Shown here: in pieces, positions 44,511-52,525 of the stretch | Position numbering within the stretch: position 1 is the stretch's first letter | Layout of the letters: the number at the start of each line of letters is the position of its first letter | NCBI RefSeq assembly: GCF_019429625.1 | Contig: NZ_JAHXRW010000005.1 | Location: 62,001 to 126,000 of the forward strand | Direction of reading: 5' to 3' | DNA from: Celeribacter sp. PS-C1 | Lineage (GTDB): Bacteria > Pseudomonadota > Alphaproteobacteria > Rhodobacterales > Rhodobacteraceae | DNA length: 64,000 bases | Position numbers and translations under genes: made by a program | Notes under the pieces: model-generated | What the model saw: the letters and a program-made list of their open reading frames with translations, nothing else | Database searches by the model: none | Told to the model about the DNA's origin: nothing

Positions 44511-46220
44511 ATGACTTATCGCGCGCCGGTTTCGGATTATCAGTTCATTCTCGATCACATCGTCGATTTCGCGTCCGTCTTGGAGAGCGAGAGTTTTGAT
44601 GAATTGGATGCGGAGACCATCGCGGCCATTCTCTCCGAGGCCGGGAAACTCGCCAGCGATGTGGTCGCGCCGTTGGACCGTGGTGGTGATCTGACGCCTG
44701 CCGCGCTCTCCGAAGGGGTGGTGAGAACCTCGCCGGGCTTTGCCGAGGCCCATGGTCAGATTGCCGAGGGCGGTTGGGTCGGGATGTTGGCGGACCCTGA
44801 GAATGGCGGCATGGGCTTGCCCCTGACGGTGGCGACCGCCGTCAATGAGATGATGTCGGGCGGATGTTTGTCGCTGTCGCTTCAGCCCTTGATGACCCAA
44901 GGCCAGATCGAAGCGCTGGAACACCACGCCTCTGACGCGATCAAAGCGCTCTATATTCCGAAGCTCATCTCTGGCGAATGGACCGGAACGATGAACCTGA
45001 CGGAATCGGGCGCCGGCTCGGATGTAGGCGCGTTGCGCACCAAGGCGGAGCGCAATGACGATGGCTCCTATTCTATCACCGGCCAGAAGATTTTCATCAC
45101 CTGGGGCGACAATGATTTCTCCGAGAACGTCTGCCACCTCGTGCTGGCGCGGTTGCCCGATGGGGCGCCGGGCACGAAAGGAATTTCGCTTTTCATGGTG
45201 CCGAAAATCCTGCCGAACGATGATGGCTCTTTGGGCGAGGCGAACAGCCTGCATGTGGTGAGTCTCGAACATAAACTCGGCATCCACGGCTCGCCGACCT
45301 GCGTCTTGGCCTATGAGGGCGCCAAAGGCTGGCTCGTGGGCGAAGAACATCAAGGCATGAAATGCATGTTCACCATGATGAACAACGCGCGTCTGGGCGT
45401 CGGTGTTCAAGGCGTCGGCATCGCCGAGGCCGCGACGCAAAAGGCGTTGGCCTATTCGCAAGATCGTGTTCAGGGCAAATCGCCCTTGGGCAATGAGGGT
45501 GCGGGGATCATCGACCACGCCGATGTGCGCCGGATGCTGGCCACCATGCGGGCGGACACCTTTGTCGCGCGCTCGATTTCGCTGGCCTGCGGTGTGGCGC
45601 TCGATCTGGGGCGCTCTGACCCGGACCAGCAGGCGCGCGGCGCGTTCCTTATTCCGATCGCCAAGGCGTTTTCCACCGACATCGGGCACGAGGTCGCCCA
45701 GATCGGCGTGCAAGTGCATGGCGGCATGGGCTACATCGAAGAAGCCGGTGCGGCGCAATATGCCCGCGACGCGCGGATCACGTCTATCTACGAGGGCACG
45801 AATGGCATTCAGGCGATGGACCTTGTCGGCCGCAAGCTGATGGACGGCGGTGACGCGGCCTTTGGGATTTTGGACGAGATCGAGGTCTTTGCCGAAGCCG
45901 CGCGTGCGACGCTACCGAACCGCGCGAAAGCCGTCTGGAACGCCGCAGAGACCCTTCGTGAAGGTGTCGAGGCAATGCTTGCGCTGCCGATGAGCGACCG
46001 ATTTGCGGGCGCCGTGCCCTTCCTTCGCGCCTTTGCCCGCGTGCTGGGCGGGTATTATCACCTCAAGGCCGCGATTGCCGAGGGCGGCGATGGCCCGCGC
46101 TCTCGCCTTGCAGCTTTCTACATCAACCGTATGCTGCCCGAGCATACCGCTCTTCTGGCGCAGGCGCGTTTGGGGGCGGAGGATATTTATGCCCTAAGCC
46201 CTGAGGACCTGACCGCCTAA
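44511..46220 (+). CDS. Acyl-CoA dehydrogenase, DmdC-like
   Basis: A 569-residue acyl-CoA dehydrogenase of the long group that includes 3-methylmercaptopropionyl-CoA dehydrogenase (DmdC). AGGAGGAG precedes the ATG. The flavin region LTESGAGSDVGALRTKA and the catalytic-glutamate segment YEGTNGIQAMDL are present. In roseobacters DmdC oxidises MMPA-CoA in DMSP demethylation, but paralogues act on other acyl-CoAs; no other dmd gene is nearby. It would pass electrons to ETF, whose quinone oxidoreductase is encoded at 52526. Confidence 0.85.
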   Translation: MTYRAPVSDYQFILDHIVDFASVLESESFDELDAETIAAILSEAGKLASDVVAPLDRGGDLTPAALSEGVVRTSPGFAEAHGQIAEGGWVGMLADPENGGMGLPLTVATAVNEMMSGGCLSLSLQPLMTQGQIEALEHHASDAIKALYIPKLISGEWTGTMNLTESGAGSDVGALRTKAERNDDGSYSITGQKIFITWGDNDFSENVCHLVLARLPDGAPGTKGISLFMVPKILPNDDGSLGEANSLHVVSLEHKLGIHGSPTCVLAYEGAKGWLVGEEHQGMKCMFTMMNNARLGVGVQGVGIAEAATQKALAYSQDRVQGKSPLGNEGAGIIDHADVRRMLATMRADTFVARSISLACGVALDLGRSDPDQQARGAFLIPIAKAFSTDIGHEVAQIGVQVHGGMGYIEEAGAAQYARDARITSIYEGTNGIQAMDLVGRKLMDGGDAAFGILDEIEVFAEAARATLPNRAKAVWNAAETLREGVEAMLALPMSDRFAGAVPFLRAFARVLGGYYHLKAAIAEGGDGPRSRLAAFYINRMLPEHTALLAQARLGAEDIYALSPEDLTA

Positions 46221-47251
46221 TGACTGCCCCGATCCGAACGCCCTTCGAGCCACCTGAATTCGGGGGCGTTGTCGAGATCGAAGCCGGCGTGCTCTGGACC
46301 CGGATGCCTCTTCCGGTGCCCTTGATACATGTGAATGTTTTTGCCTTCGATGAGGGGGAGGGCTGGACCGTGGTGGACACCGGCGTCGATACGCCGGAAA
46401 GCCGTGCGCTCTGGGCGGAGTTCATGGCGGGGCCTCTGGGCGGGCGGCCGATCAAGCGGGTGATCGTGACCCATCACCACCTTGATCACGTCGGTCTCGC
46501 GGGGTGGTTGATGTCCGAACACGGCGCGGAACTTCTGACCAGCCGGACCTCCTATCTCATGGCGCGTATGTTGCTCCTTGATATTCAGGATGCTCCGACG
46601 CCGGAAATGTGTGCTTTTTGGCGTTCATGCGGGATGTCGGAGGACGTCTACGCCAAACGTCTTTCCGAGCGTCCGTTCAACACCGCCGATGCCGTCAGCC
46701 CGCTGCCCTTGGGCTACACGCGGTTGCAGGACGGGGAAGAGATCGAGATCGGTGGCCAGCTCTGGGACATCCGCACCGGCGACGGTCACGCGCCGGAACA
46801 TCTGACATTCTGGCGTCGCGACGGGGGCTTGGTCATCGGCGGCGATCAGCTTTTGGGTGGGATTTCTCCGAACCTCGGCGTCTCCGCGACCGAACCGATG
46901 GCCGATCCGGTGGGCGATTGGATTGCCTCTTGTGAGCGCTTTGTGCCCCATGCCCGCGACAGCCAGTTGGTGCTCACCGGGCACAAGTTGCCTTACACCG
47001 GTTTGCCCGCGCGGCTCACGCATCTGATCGAAAACCACCGCCATGCTTTGACGCGATTGACCGAAGTTTTGTCAGAGCCGCGCACGGCCTGTGACTGCTT
47101 CGATGTTCTGTTCAAGCGCCCGATCAAAGAGGGTGAATATGGGCTCGCGATGGTGGAGGCGATGGCGCATTGTCGGCATCTCGAACGTCTCGGTGTCGTG
47201 ACTGGACGCACCCGCGCCGATGGTGCCATCCTGTGGCAAACAGGAGCGTAA
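46220..47251 (+). CDS. MBL fold metallohydrolase (LACTB2-like)
   Basis: A 343-residue metallo-beta-lactamase-fold hydrolase. The metal motif HxHxDH is HHHLDH (85-90), and TGDGHAPEH supplies the next histidine. A winged-helix-like tail of about 90 residues ends it, as in the LACTB2/glyoxalase-II-related group. Its ATG overlaps the dehydrogenase stop (TAATG), so an acyl-thioester substrate related to the upstream enzyme is a reasonable guess. Confidence 0.87.
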   Translation: MTAPIRTPFEPPEFGGVVEIEAGVLWTRMPLPVPLIHVNVFAFDEGEGWTVVDTGVDTPESRALWAEFMAGPLGGRPIKRVIVTHHHLDHVGLAGWLMSEHGAELLTSRTSYLMARMLLLDIQDAPTPEMCAFWRSCGMSEDVYAKRLSERPFNTADAVSPLPLGYTRLQDGEEIEIGGQLWDIRTGDGHAPEHLTFWRRDGGLVIGGDQLLGGISPNLGVSATEPMADPVGDWIASCERFVPHARDSQLVLTGHKLPYTGLPARLTHLIENHRHALTRLTEVLSEPRTACDCFDVLFKRPIKEGEYGLAMVEAMAHCRHLERLGVVTGRTRADGAILWQTGA

Positions 47252-47253
47252 AT

Positions 47254-47751
47254 ATGTCCGACCAGCAAATCCGCACCACCGCCGAAGCCCATGAAGAGGC
47301 CGCGTTGCCACAGGCCCGTGTGGTCCATGCCGATCCGGACACCTGTTCGGCAGAGCAGAAACCCCTGCCCAATGCCATGGTGCGCAAACCGGTCGAGGAG
47401 AAAAGCGCCGCCGAATGGGCCTATGAACGTCTGATCCTCTATATCCAGAATTTCGAGGAACAGCTCGACAGCGAACATGAGATCGCGATGGGGTTCGCGG
47501 GGTCCGACACGGGGGTGATGCGTATCGAGGGTATCGGTTTTTTCGATCCTGATATCGTGACCTTTTATGGCTCCGATGAAGAAGGGACCAAGACCCAGCT
47601 CATCCAGCATGTGACCCAACTGAACGTCATGTTGCGCGCGCTTCCGAAACAGGCGCCGATGGCGCCGCCCGCGCGGATTGGCTTCCGACTTGTGGCCGAT
47701 CTGGAACAGGAGCGGGGTGTTGAAGGGGCGGAAGGTGTCGTGAGCGGGTGA
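47254..47751 (+). CDS. Conserved protein, DUF6173-like
   Basis: A 165-residue protein of unknown function that I recognise as a small family common in Rhodobacteraceae. It begins 3 bases after the hydrolase stop with CAGGAGCG as the ribosome site. The conserved core is KSAAEWAYERLILYIQNFE, followed by AMGFAGSDTGVMRIEGIGFF. It is soluble with no signal. Operon position links it to the two enzymes before it. Confidence 0.75.
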   Translation: MSDQQIRTTAEAHEEAALPQARVVHADPDTCSAEQKPLPNAMVRKPVEEKSAAEWAYERLILYIQNFEEQLDSEHEIAMGFAGSDTGVMRIEGIGFFDPDIVTFYGSDEEGTKTQLIQHVTQLNVMLRALPKQAPMAPPARIGFRLVADLEQERGVEGAEGVVSG

Positions 47752-47813
47752 CAGGTGTTCGTGAATCGTCTAATCCATAAGAAAAGACCAAAAAATCGGA
47801 GGAGAAACGCACT

Positions 47814-47948
47814 ATGTCGGACCACAAACACGGCGAAATGGATATTTCCGTTCAGGAAAAGACCTTTGATGGTTTTATCAAATGGTCGATTGGGGTTGCA
47901 GCCGCATCCATTATCGTTTTGATCATCATGGCCGTATTTAACGGCTAA
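47814..47948 (+). CDS. aa3-type cytochrome c oxidase subunit IV
   Basis: A 44-residue single-helix protein. The N-terminal ten residues are polar (MSDHKHGEMD), the middle has FDGFIKWSIG, and the rest is the membrane helix ending AVFNG. This is the small accessory subunit of aa3-type oxidases in Rhodobacteraceae. GGAGGAG lies 9 bases before the ATG. It is far from the main oxidase genes, which are not in this window. Confidence 0.88.
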   Translation: MSDHKHGEMDISVQEKTFDGFIKWSIGVAAASIIVLIIMAVFNG

Positions 47949-47980
47949 GTTACTCGTTCTAAAGGCCAGGAGCCGAAACT

Positions 47981-48610
47981 TTGCACATTTTGCATCGAGC
48001 CTTTTGGCTCCTGTCGCTTGTCGTTCTCACCGCATGTGGGGCCGCGGAACCCAAATGGGCGCCTGACGCCGAAGTTGCTCGGTCTCATTACGTCCACGGC
48101 GCCCCTTATCAACTGACGCTGTTCACGGTGATCAACAACCGCTCCGGCAATGGCGGTCATAGTTCTCTGATGGTCAACGCGCCGTCCGAGCGTTTGATTT
48201 TCGATCCCGCCGGGACGTTTTACCACCCGCATCTGCCGGAACGGAATGACGTGCATTTCGGCATGAGCGACCGGGCCGTCGATTTCTACATCGACTATCA
48301 CGCGCGTGTGACCTGGCATGTGGTTGAGCAAACAATCGAGGTTAGCCCCGAGGTCGCCACGCTGGCACTCGCAAAAGTGCAGGCCTACGGCGCTGTGCCC
48401 AAGGCGATGTGCGCCACCAGTGTTTCCGAAATTCTCTCTGGCCTGCCGGGGTTCGAGGATGCGCCGCGTACCATGTCGCCGAAAAAGCTGATGCAATGGT
48501 TCGCAGAACAGCCGGGCGTGACGGAGCAGAAACACTACGATGACAGCCCGGACGACAACGGCCAACTGGTGCAGGCGCCGCCGCTGTTGCTCAATCGCGG
48601 CGGAGCTTAA
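47981..48610 (+). CDS. Putative lipoprotein of unknown function
   Basis: A 209-residue exported protein. It starts at TTG with AGGAG 8 bases upstream. The lipobox is LTAC, with the acylated cysteine at residue 19. The mature protein has a NRSGNGGHSSLMVNAP segment and no recognised catalytic motif. Its stop overlaps the azlD stop region by 4 bases on the opposite strand. Confidence 0.75.
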   Translation: MHILHRAFWLLSLVVLTACGAAEPKWAPDAEVARSHYVHGAPYQLTLFTVINNRSGNGGHSSLMVNAPSERLIFDPAGTFYHPHLPERNDVHFGMSDRAVDFYIDYHARVTWHVVEQTIEVSPEVATLALAKVQAYGAVPKAMCATSVSEILSGLPGFEDAPRTMSPKKLMQWFAEQPGVTEQKHYDDSPDDNGQLVQAPPLLLNRGGA

Positions 48611-48930
48611 CCGAGCACCGCACCCAGCCCGAAGAACAGGCCAAGCCCCGCAAGGATCGCCCAGAGCACGTTCCGGGTCCAAACCCCGATGATGATTGTC
48701 ACTGCTGCGCAGAATAGGCGCAGCGGATCGGTGTCGGCCTTGGCTCCGATCAGCATGGGGGCGACCACGGCGGGCAGCACCGCGACAGGCGTATAGCGCA
48801 AGAGGCGCAACAGCCACGCTGGCAGGGGGCGATCCCCCACAAGACCCAGAAAAGAAAAGCGGATCAGGAATGTGCCGATGGCCATTCCGATGATGATGAT
48901 CCAGATTTGCGTCGGGCTTGCCTCGATCAT
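48607..48930 (-). CDS. azlD: AzlD family branched-chain amino acid exporter subunit
   Basis: A 107-residue, four-helix membrane protein paired with the larger AzlC upstream through a 4-base overlap. AzlCD pairs export branched-chain amino acids or analogues. PLPAWLLRLLRYTPVAVLPAVV is typical. Confidence 0.88.
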   Translation of the reverse strand: MIEASPTQIWIIIIGMAIGTFLIRFSFLGLVGDRPLPAWLLRLLRYTPVAVLPAVVAPMLIGAKADTDPLRLFCAAVTIIIGVWTRNVLWAILAGLGLFFGLGAVLG

Positions 48931-49643
48931 GCCGCAGCCTTTCTCTTTTCCATCCAGCTTTCCACCTGTGCGCCCACCAAGAGGGCGGCGACGGCGGCGA
49001 CCAAAAGCCCGGTGCCATAGGGCATAAAGCTCAACACCAGTACGAGCACGACGGAGGTCAGTGCTGAGGCGACATGCGCCAGCGTCTTGAGCATCGGGGC
49101 GACGACGGCCAGAAACGTGATCGGCACGGCGAAATCGACGCCGACGTCCGTGGGGATCATCTCGCCCAAAAGAGCGCCCGCCAGCGTCAAAAGATACCAG
49201 GCAATGCCAATCGGAATCGCCACACCAAAGAAATATCCAAGCTTCTCTGACAGGCTCAGATCGGGCTCTTTCTCGAACTTGATACTCGCCAGCGCGTAGG
49301 GCTGATCATAGAGCATATAGGCTGCGAAAGCGCGGGTCGCGAGCGAGGCCTTGCCGATATGCGGCGTGATCGCGGCGGAATACATGCCCATGCGCAGGTT
49401 CACGGCCAAGGCGGTGGCCAACACGATCACGGTGGGCGCGTTTTCTGTCATGAGTTGAAGCGCGGCCAATTGTGCGGAGCCAGCAATCACGAGGATAGAG
49501 AACCCCATGACCTCGGCGACATTGAGCCCGGCCTGCGTGGCAATCGCGCCGAAAATTGCGGCGAAGGGCCAGATCACGATGTGAAAGGGCAGGCCGTCCT
49601 TGGCCCCTTTGAGAAATTGCTGTGTGGCGGGTGAGTAAGACAT
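48927..49643 (-). CDS. azlC: AzlC family branched-chain amino acid exporter subunit
   Basis: A 238-residue membrane protein starting MSYSPATQQF; a longer frame upstream is not family-like. It has about six helices and the conserved QLAALQLM and RMGMYSAAI segments. It forms the exporter with AzlD. The 100 bases upstream separate it from the next minus-strand gene and show no clear terminator. Confidence 0.9.
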   Translation of the reverse strand: MSYSPATQQFLKGAKDGLPFHIVIWPFAAIFGAIATQAGLNVAEVMGFSILVIAGSAQLAALQLMTENAPTVIVLATALAVNLRMGMYSAAITPHIGKASLATRAFAAYMLYDQPYALASIKFEKEPDLSLSEKLGYFFGVAIPIGIAWYLLTLAGALLGEMIPTDVGVDFAVPITFLAVVAPMLKTLAHVASALTSVVLVLVLSFMPYGTGLLVAAVAALLVGAQVESWMEKRKAAA

Positions 49644-49744
49644 GAGATCAACGTGTTGGGAACTGCTGCACCCTAGGTGAAGGGCGCAGCATAGGCCAAT
49701 GGCGAAATGTGAAGACGGGCTTTGCGAATGCTGATGGTCGCGGC

Positions 49745-50764
49745 TTAGTCGAAGGTGCCGGTCACGCGACCCAAAAGCATAAATGCGCGCGCGGTGCGGC
49801 AATCGGACAGGGCAGCGATTTCTTCATCCGTGGCGGTCTGTTCGAACTCGGCAAAGGTCTTGTCGAATTTGCGCAGGAAGTGGTGCACGGCATCGCGGAA
49901 AATCGCGTCCTGCTTCATCCGCGCAGAGGCCAACGCCAAAGACGACCGGTCGCGCACGCCGCCCAGAGAGGCGACGGCATGACCACGTTCTCCCTTGGCG
50001 AAGCGGCGCCAGATCTCGGGCTTGGCGCGGTCGGGGCGCAGATCGTCCATGTAGATGCCGTCTTGCGACAAAAGCGTCAGAACGTCTTGTGCGGCATGGA
50101 TCAACTGGCTGACCTTGCGATCCGACAGAGCGCGACGGAGCGCCCGAAAGCCCTCTTTGTCGTCGGCGGTTTCCGGAAAATTCATCGCCTTGATGAAATC
50201 CGCAACCGACAGAGGGGGCGCGAGGCTTTCCGAGGGGGTGCCAAGTGCCAAAGAGGCCTGTTCTTCGATCAACGCAGGTGCCGGGATCGCGAGTTTGTCC
50301 TCGGCGGGCGTCTGGCCCGGACGGATTGAGGTAAAGGTCGCCAGCGTGCTCTCGGTTTTGCGTTGCGCGGCGGCGATCTCTTCGAGTTTTTTCTCGACAG
50401 AGGCGTTCGAGCCGCCCTGTTGACCGGACAGGTAGGACTGTCGCATCGCAGAGATCGCCGCCTGCAACCGGCGGCTCTCTTCGCGCATCGTCACAGAGGC
50501 GCGCACAGCCAAGGCGCCGACCCAGATCATAGCCACAGGCATGAAAATCGCGATGATCATCATCACGAAGCGGATGCTGTCGAAGCCGCTTTCGCTCGGC
50601 CCAGTGCCCACGATCATGAAATAGCCCGCCGTCATGGCCAGCCACACAAGCGACAGGATCGCGGCGATCATTTCCGTGGCCGTGATTCTCGGTGCGTCAT
50701 CAGGACGTTGATACACACCGAGTTCAATTTTTTTCGGGCTTTCGTCTGCCAAGGGGGCCTCCAC
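49745..50764 (-). CDS. Membrane protein with coiled coil, unknown function
   Basis: A 339-residue protein. Two helices at about 30-53 and 64-88 are followed by a Glu/Arg/Gln stretch (about 90-145) that can form a coiled coil, then a soluble helical C-terminal domain from about 185. The start lies 15 bases after greA's stop, so it is probably cotranscribed with greA. I do not recognise the family; relatives are likely in other Rhodobacteraceae. Confidence 0.78.
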   Translation of the reverse strand: MEAPLADESPKKIELGVYQRPDDAPRITATEMIAAILSLVWLAMTAGYFMIVGTGPSESGFDSIRFVMMIIAIFMPVAMIWVGALAVRASVTMREESRRLQAAISAMRQSYLSGQQGGSNASVEKKLEEIAAAQRKTESTLATFTSIRPGQTPAEDKLAIPAPALIEEQASLALGTPSESLAPPLSVADFIKAMNFPETADDKEGFRALRRALSDRKVSQLIHAAQDVLTLLSQDGIYMDDLRPDRAKPEIWRRFAKGERGHAVASLGGVRDRSSLALASARMKQDAIFRDAVHHFLRKFDKTFAEFEQTATDEEIAALSDCRTARAFMLLGRVTGTFD

Positions 50765-50779
50765 GACCGCGTTTCTTGA

Positions 50780-51250
50780 TCAGATATACGCGATCTTGAG
50801 GATTTCGTAGGCTTTTTCTCCGCCCGGGGTGCGGACCTCGACGCTGTCGCCTTCGTCCTTGCCGATGAGGGCGCGGGCGAGCGGTGATTTGATGTTCAAA
50901 AGCCCGCGCTCGATGTCGGCTTCGTGCTCGCCGACGATCTGGTAGGTTTTTTCCTCATCCGTGTCCTCATCGACGATGGTCACGGTGGCAGAGAACTTGA
51001 TCGCCCCCGAAAGAGTTTTCGGATCGATCACATCGGTCAGCGACAAAACGCCCTCGAGCTCCTTGATCCGGCCTTCGATGAAGCTCTGTTTTTCGCGTGC
51101 GGAATGATATTCGGCGTTCTCGGAGAGATCGCCAAGCTCGCGGGCTTCGGCAATCGCCTGAATGATGGCCGGGCGCTCCACGGATTTCAGTTTTTTAAGC
51201 TCGTCGTTCAGCGCGGTATAACCAGCGCGGGTCATGAGAATTTTTTCCAT
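50780..51250 (-). CDS. greA: Transcription elongation factor GreA
   Basis: A 156-residue factor that stimulates transcript cleavage by backtracked RNA polymerase. The N-terminal coiled-coil finger carries the tip acidic residues in [20 protein letters not shown] (about 37-56), and the C-terminal FKBP-like domain follows. I start at MEKILMT, the usual length; six extra in-frame codons upstream are possible. A terminator-like hairpin is just upstream in the leader. Confidence 0.95.
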   Translation of the reverse strand: MEKILMTRAGYTALNDELKKLKSVERPAIIQAIAEARELGDLSENAEYHSAREKQSFIEGRIKELEGVLSLTDVIDPKTLSGAIKFSATVTIVDEDTDEEKTYQIVGEHEADIERGLLNIKSPLARALIGKDEGDSVEVRTPGGEKAYEILKIAYI

Positions 51251-51269
51251 AGGGCCACTCATCTGCACG

Positions 51270-51310
51270 AAAAAAGCACTGCAGAGACCTGTCGGGGTCT
51301 CCGCGTGCTT
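51270..51310 (-). terminator. Terminator-like hairpin in the greA leader
   Basis: Read on the minus strand, AAGCAC pairs with GTGCTT (51305-51310 with 51274-51279), then an inner GC pair and GGAGACC-type stem (51296-51301 with 51284-51289) with a 6-base loop, followed by six Ts (51275-51270). This has the form of a Rho-independent terminator, but the only minus-strand gene it can affect is greA itself, whose start is 20 bases further on. Upstream is the divergent PAP2 gene. Confidence 0.7.
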
Positions 51311-51486
51311 GTGTTGTTTCAGTTTGTCGACCTACCTGACCCGGAATGGCAGGGATTTTCAAGTGGGTTTTCGGGAAGGTGCCTTAGGCTTTTGTTTCCT
51401 GATTTCGCAAAATCCTCGGCTTACGGTCGTATTTATGCCCAATTAAGCCGGCATGTCTGGGGAAAACGCCAGCAAAGGGGCAGCGC

Positions 51487-52479
51487 GTGGTCGGGTTCGC
51501 ACGATTTTCTTTTGTCTTCTTCCTCTTCGCCCTTGTGACGACGGTGCTGATCCGTGGCACGACGGAACATATCCCCGGCATCGTCGGCTTTGCCCTTTCG
51601 ACCATCGCTTACATGGGCGCGGGGCCGTGGGTCATCTGGACTTTGCCGTTTCTTGGTTACTTCGCGTGGAAACACCCGCGACGCTTGGGCGAGGCCGCGT
51701 TGGGGTTTGCGGCGACCATCGCGCTGGTCTCCGGTTACACGCTGTTCAAGGCGGTGATCCCGACTTTGGCGCCGTTTTGGGCCGACCCGATGCTGGCCGA
51801 ATTGGATCGGATGTTGCACGGCGGGCGCGATGCCTGGCAGGTGGCACATGATCTGCGCGGTTGGATCGATACGGATGGTGCGGCCTTTACCTATTCCGGC
51901 GTCTGGGGGGCGTTTGCCTTTTCTTTCCCGATGCTTTTGGCTTTGGGCGACAGTGACCCGGCGCGCAAAGCCCGCTATCTGGGCCTCTATGCGCTGTCTT
52001 GGGTGCTGCTCGGCAATGTCATGGCTGCTGTGTTTTCCTCCGCCGGGCCGATCTATGCAGATCAGGTCGTGGGCGGGGATCACTTCGCGCCGATGATCGC
52101 ATCGTTGTCCGATCTGACCTTTCCGGGCACTTCCGTCGAGCGTGTGCAGCAGGCGCTTTGGGCCCAATATATCGACGGCGGAGGCGCGCAACTCGGCGGT
52201 TCCGGCATTTCCGCTTTCCCGTCGATGCATGTCGCGATGGCGACGATCTGGGCGCTCTATGTCTCGGAGCGCTCGCGGTTATATGCCCCTGTCGGCATCG
52301 GTTTCGCGGCGACGATTCTGTTCCTGTCTGTCTATACAGGATGGCACTACGCGGTGGACGGTTACGCATCTGTGCTCTTCACTGTCGCAATAATTGCCTT
52401 TTTGCGAGTTTTTATGCGTCGTAAGGCCCCTGGAACGTCACGAAAATCCACAGCGCAAATTGACCAAGCCCTCGCATAA
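51487..52479 (+). CDS. PAP2 family phosphatase/phosphotransferase (Aur1-like)
   Basis: A 330-residue multi-helix membrane protein. The active-site motifs are FPSMHVA (244-250, PSMH instead of PSGH) and GWHYAVD (285-291), as in the inositolphosphotransferase-type branch of PAP2. It starts at GTG with AAAGGGG upstream. It would hydrolyse or exchange a lipid phosphate head group at the outer face of the inner membrane. Exact substrate is unknown. Confidence 0.85.
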   Translation: MVGFARFSFVFFLFALVTTVLIRGTTEHIPGIVGFALSTIAYMGAGPWVIWTLPFLGYFAWKHPRRLGEAALGFAATIALVSGYTLFKAVIPTLAPFWADPMLAELDRMLHGGRDAWQVAHDLRGWIDTDGAAFTYSGVWGAFAFSFPMLLALGDSDPARKARYLGLYALSWVLLGNVMAAVFSSAGPIYADQVVGGDHFAPMIASLSDLTFPGTSVERVQQALWAQYIDGGGAQLGGSGISAFPSMHVAMATIWALYVSERSRLYAPVGIGFAATILFLSVYTGWHYAVDGYASVLFTVAIIAFLRVFMRRKAPGTSRKSTAQIDQALA

Positions 52480-52525
52480 AGGTTACTTAGGCCAACAAAT
52501 GCCGCCAGTGCCAGGGAGAACAAAC

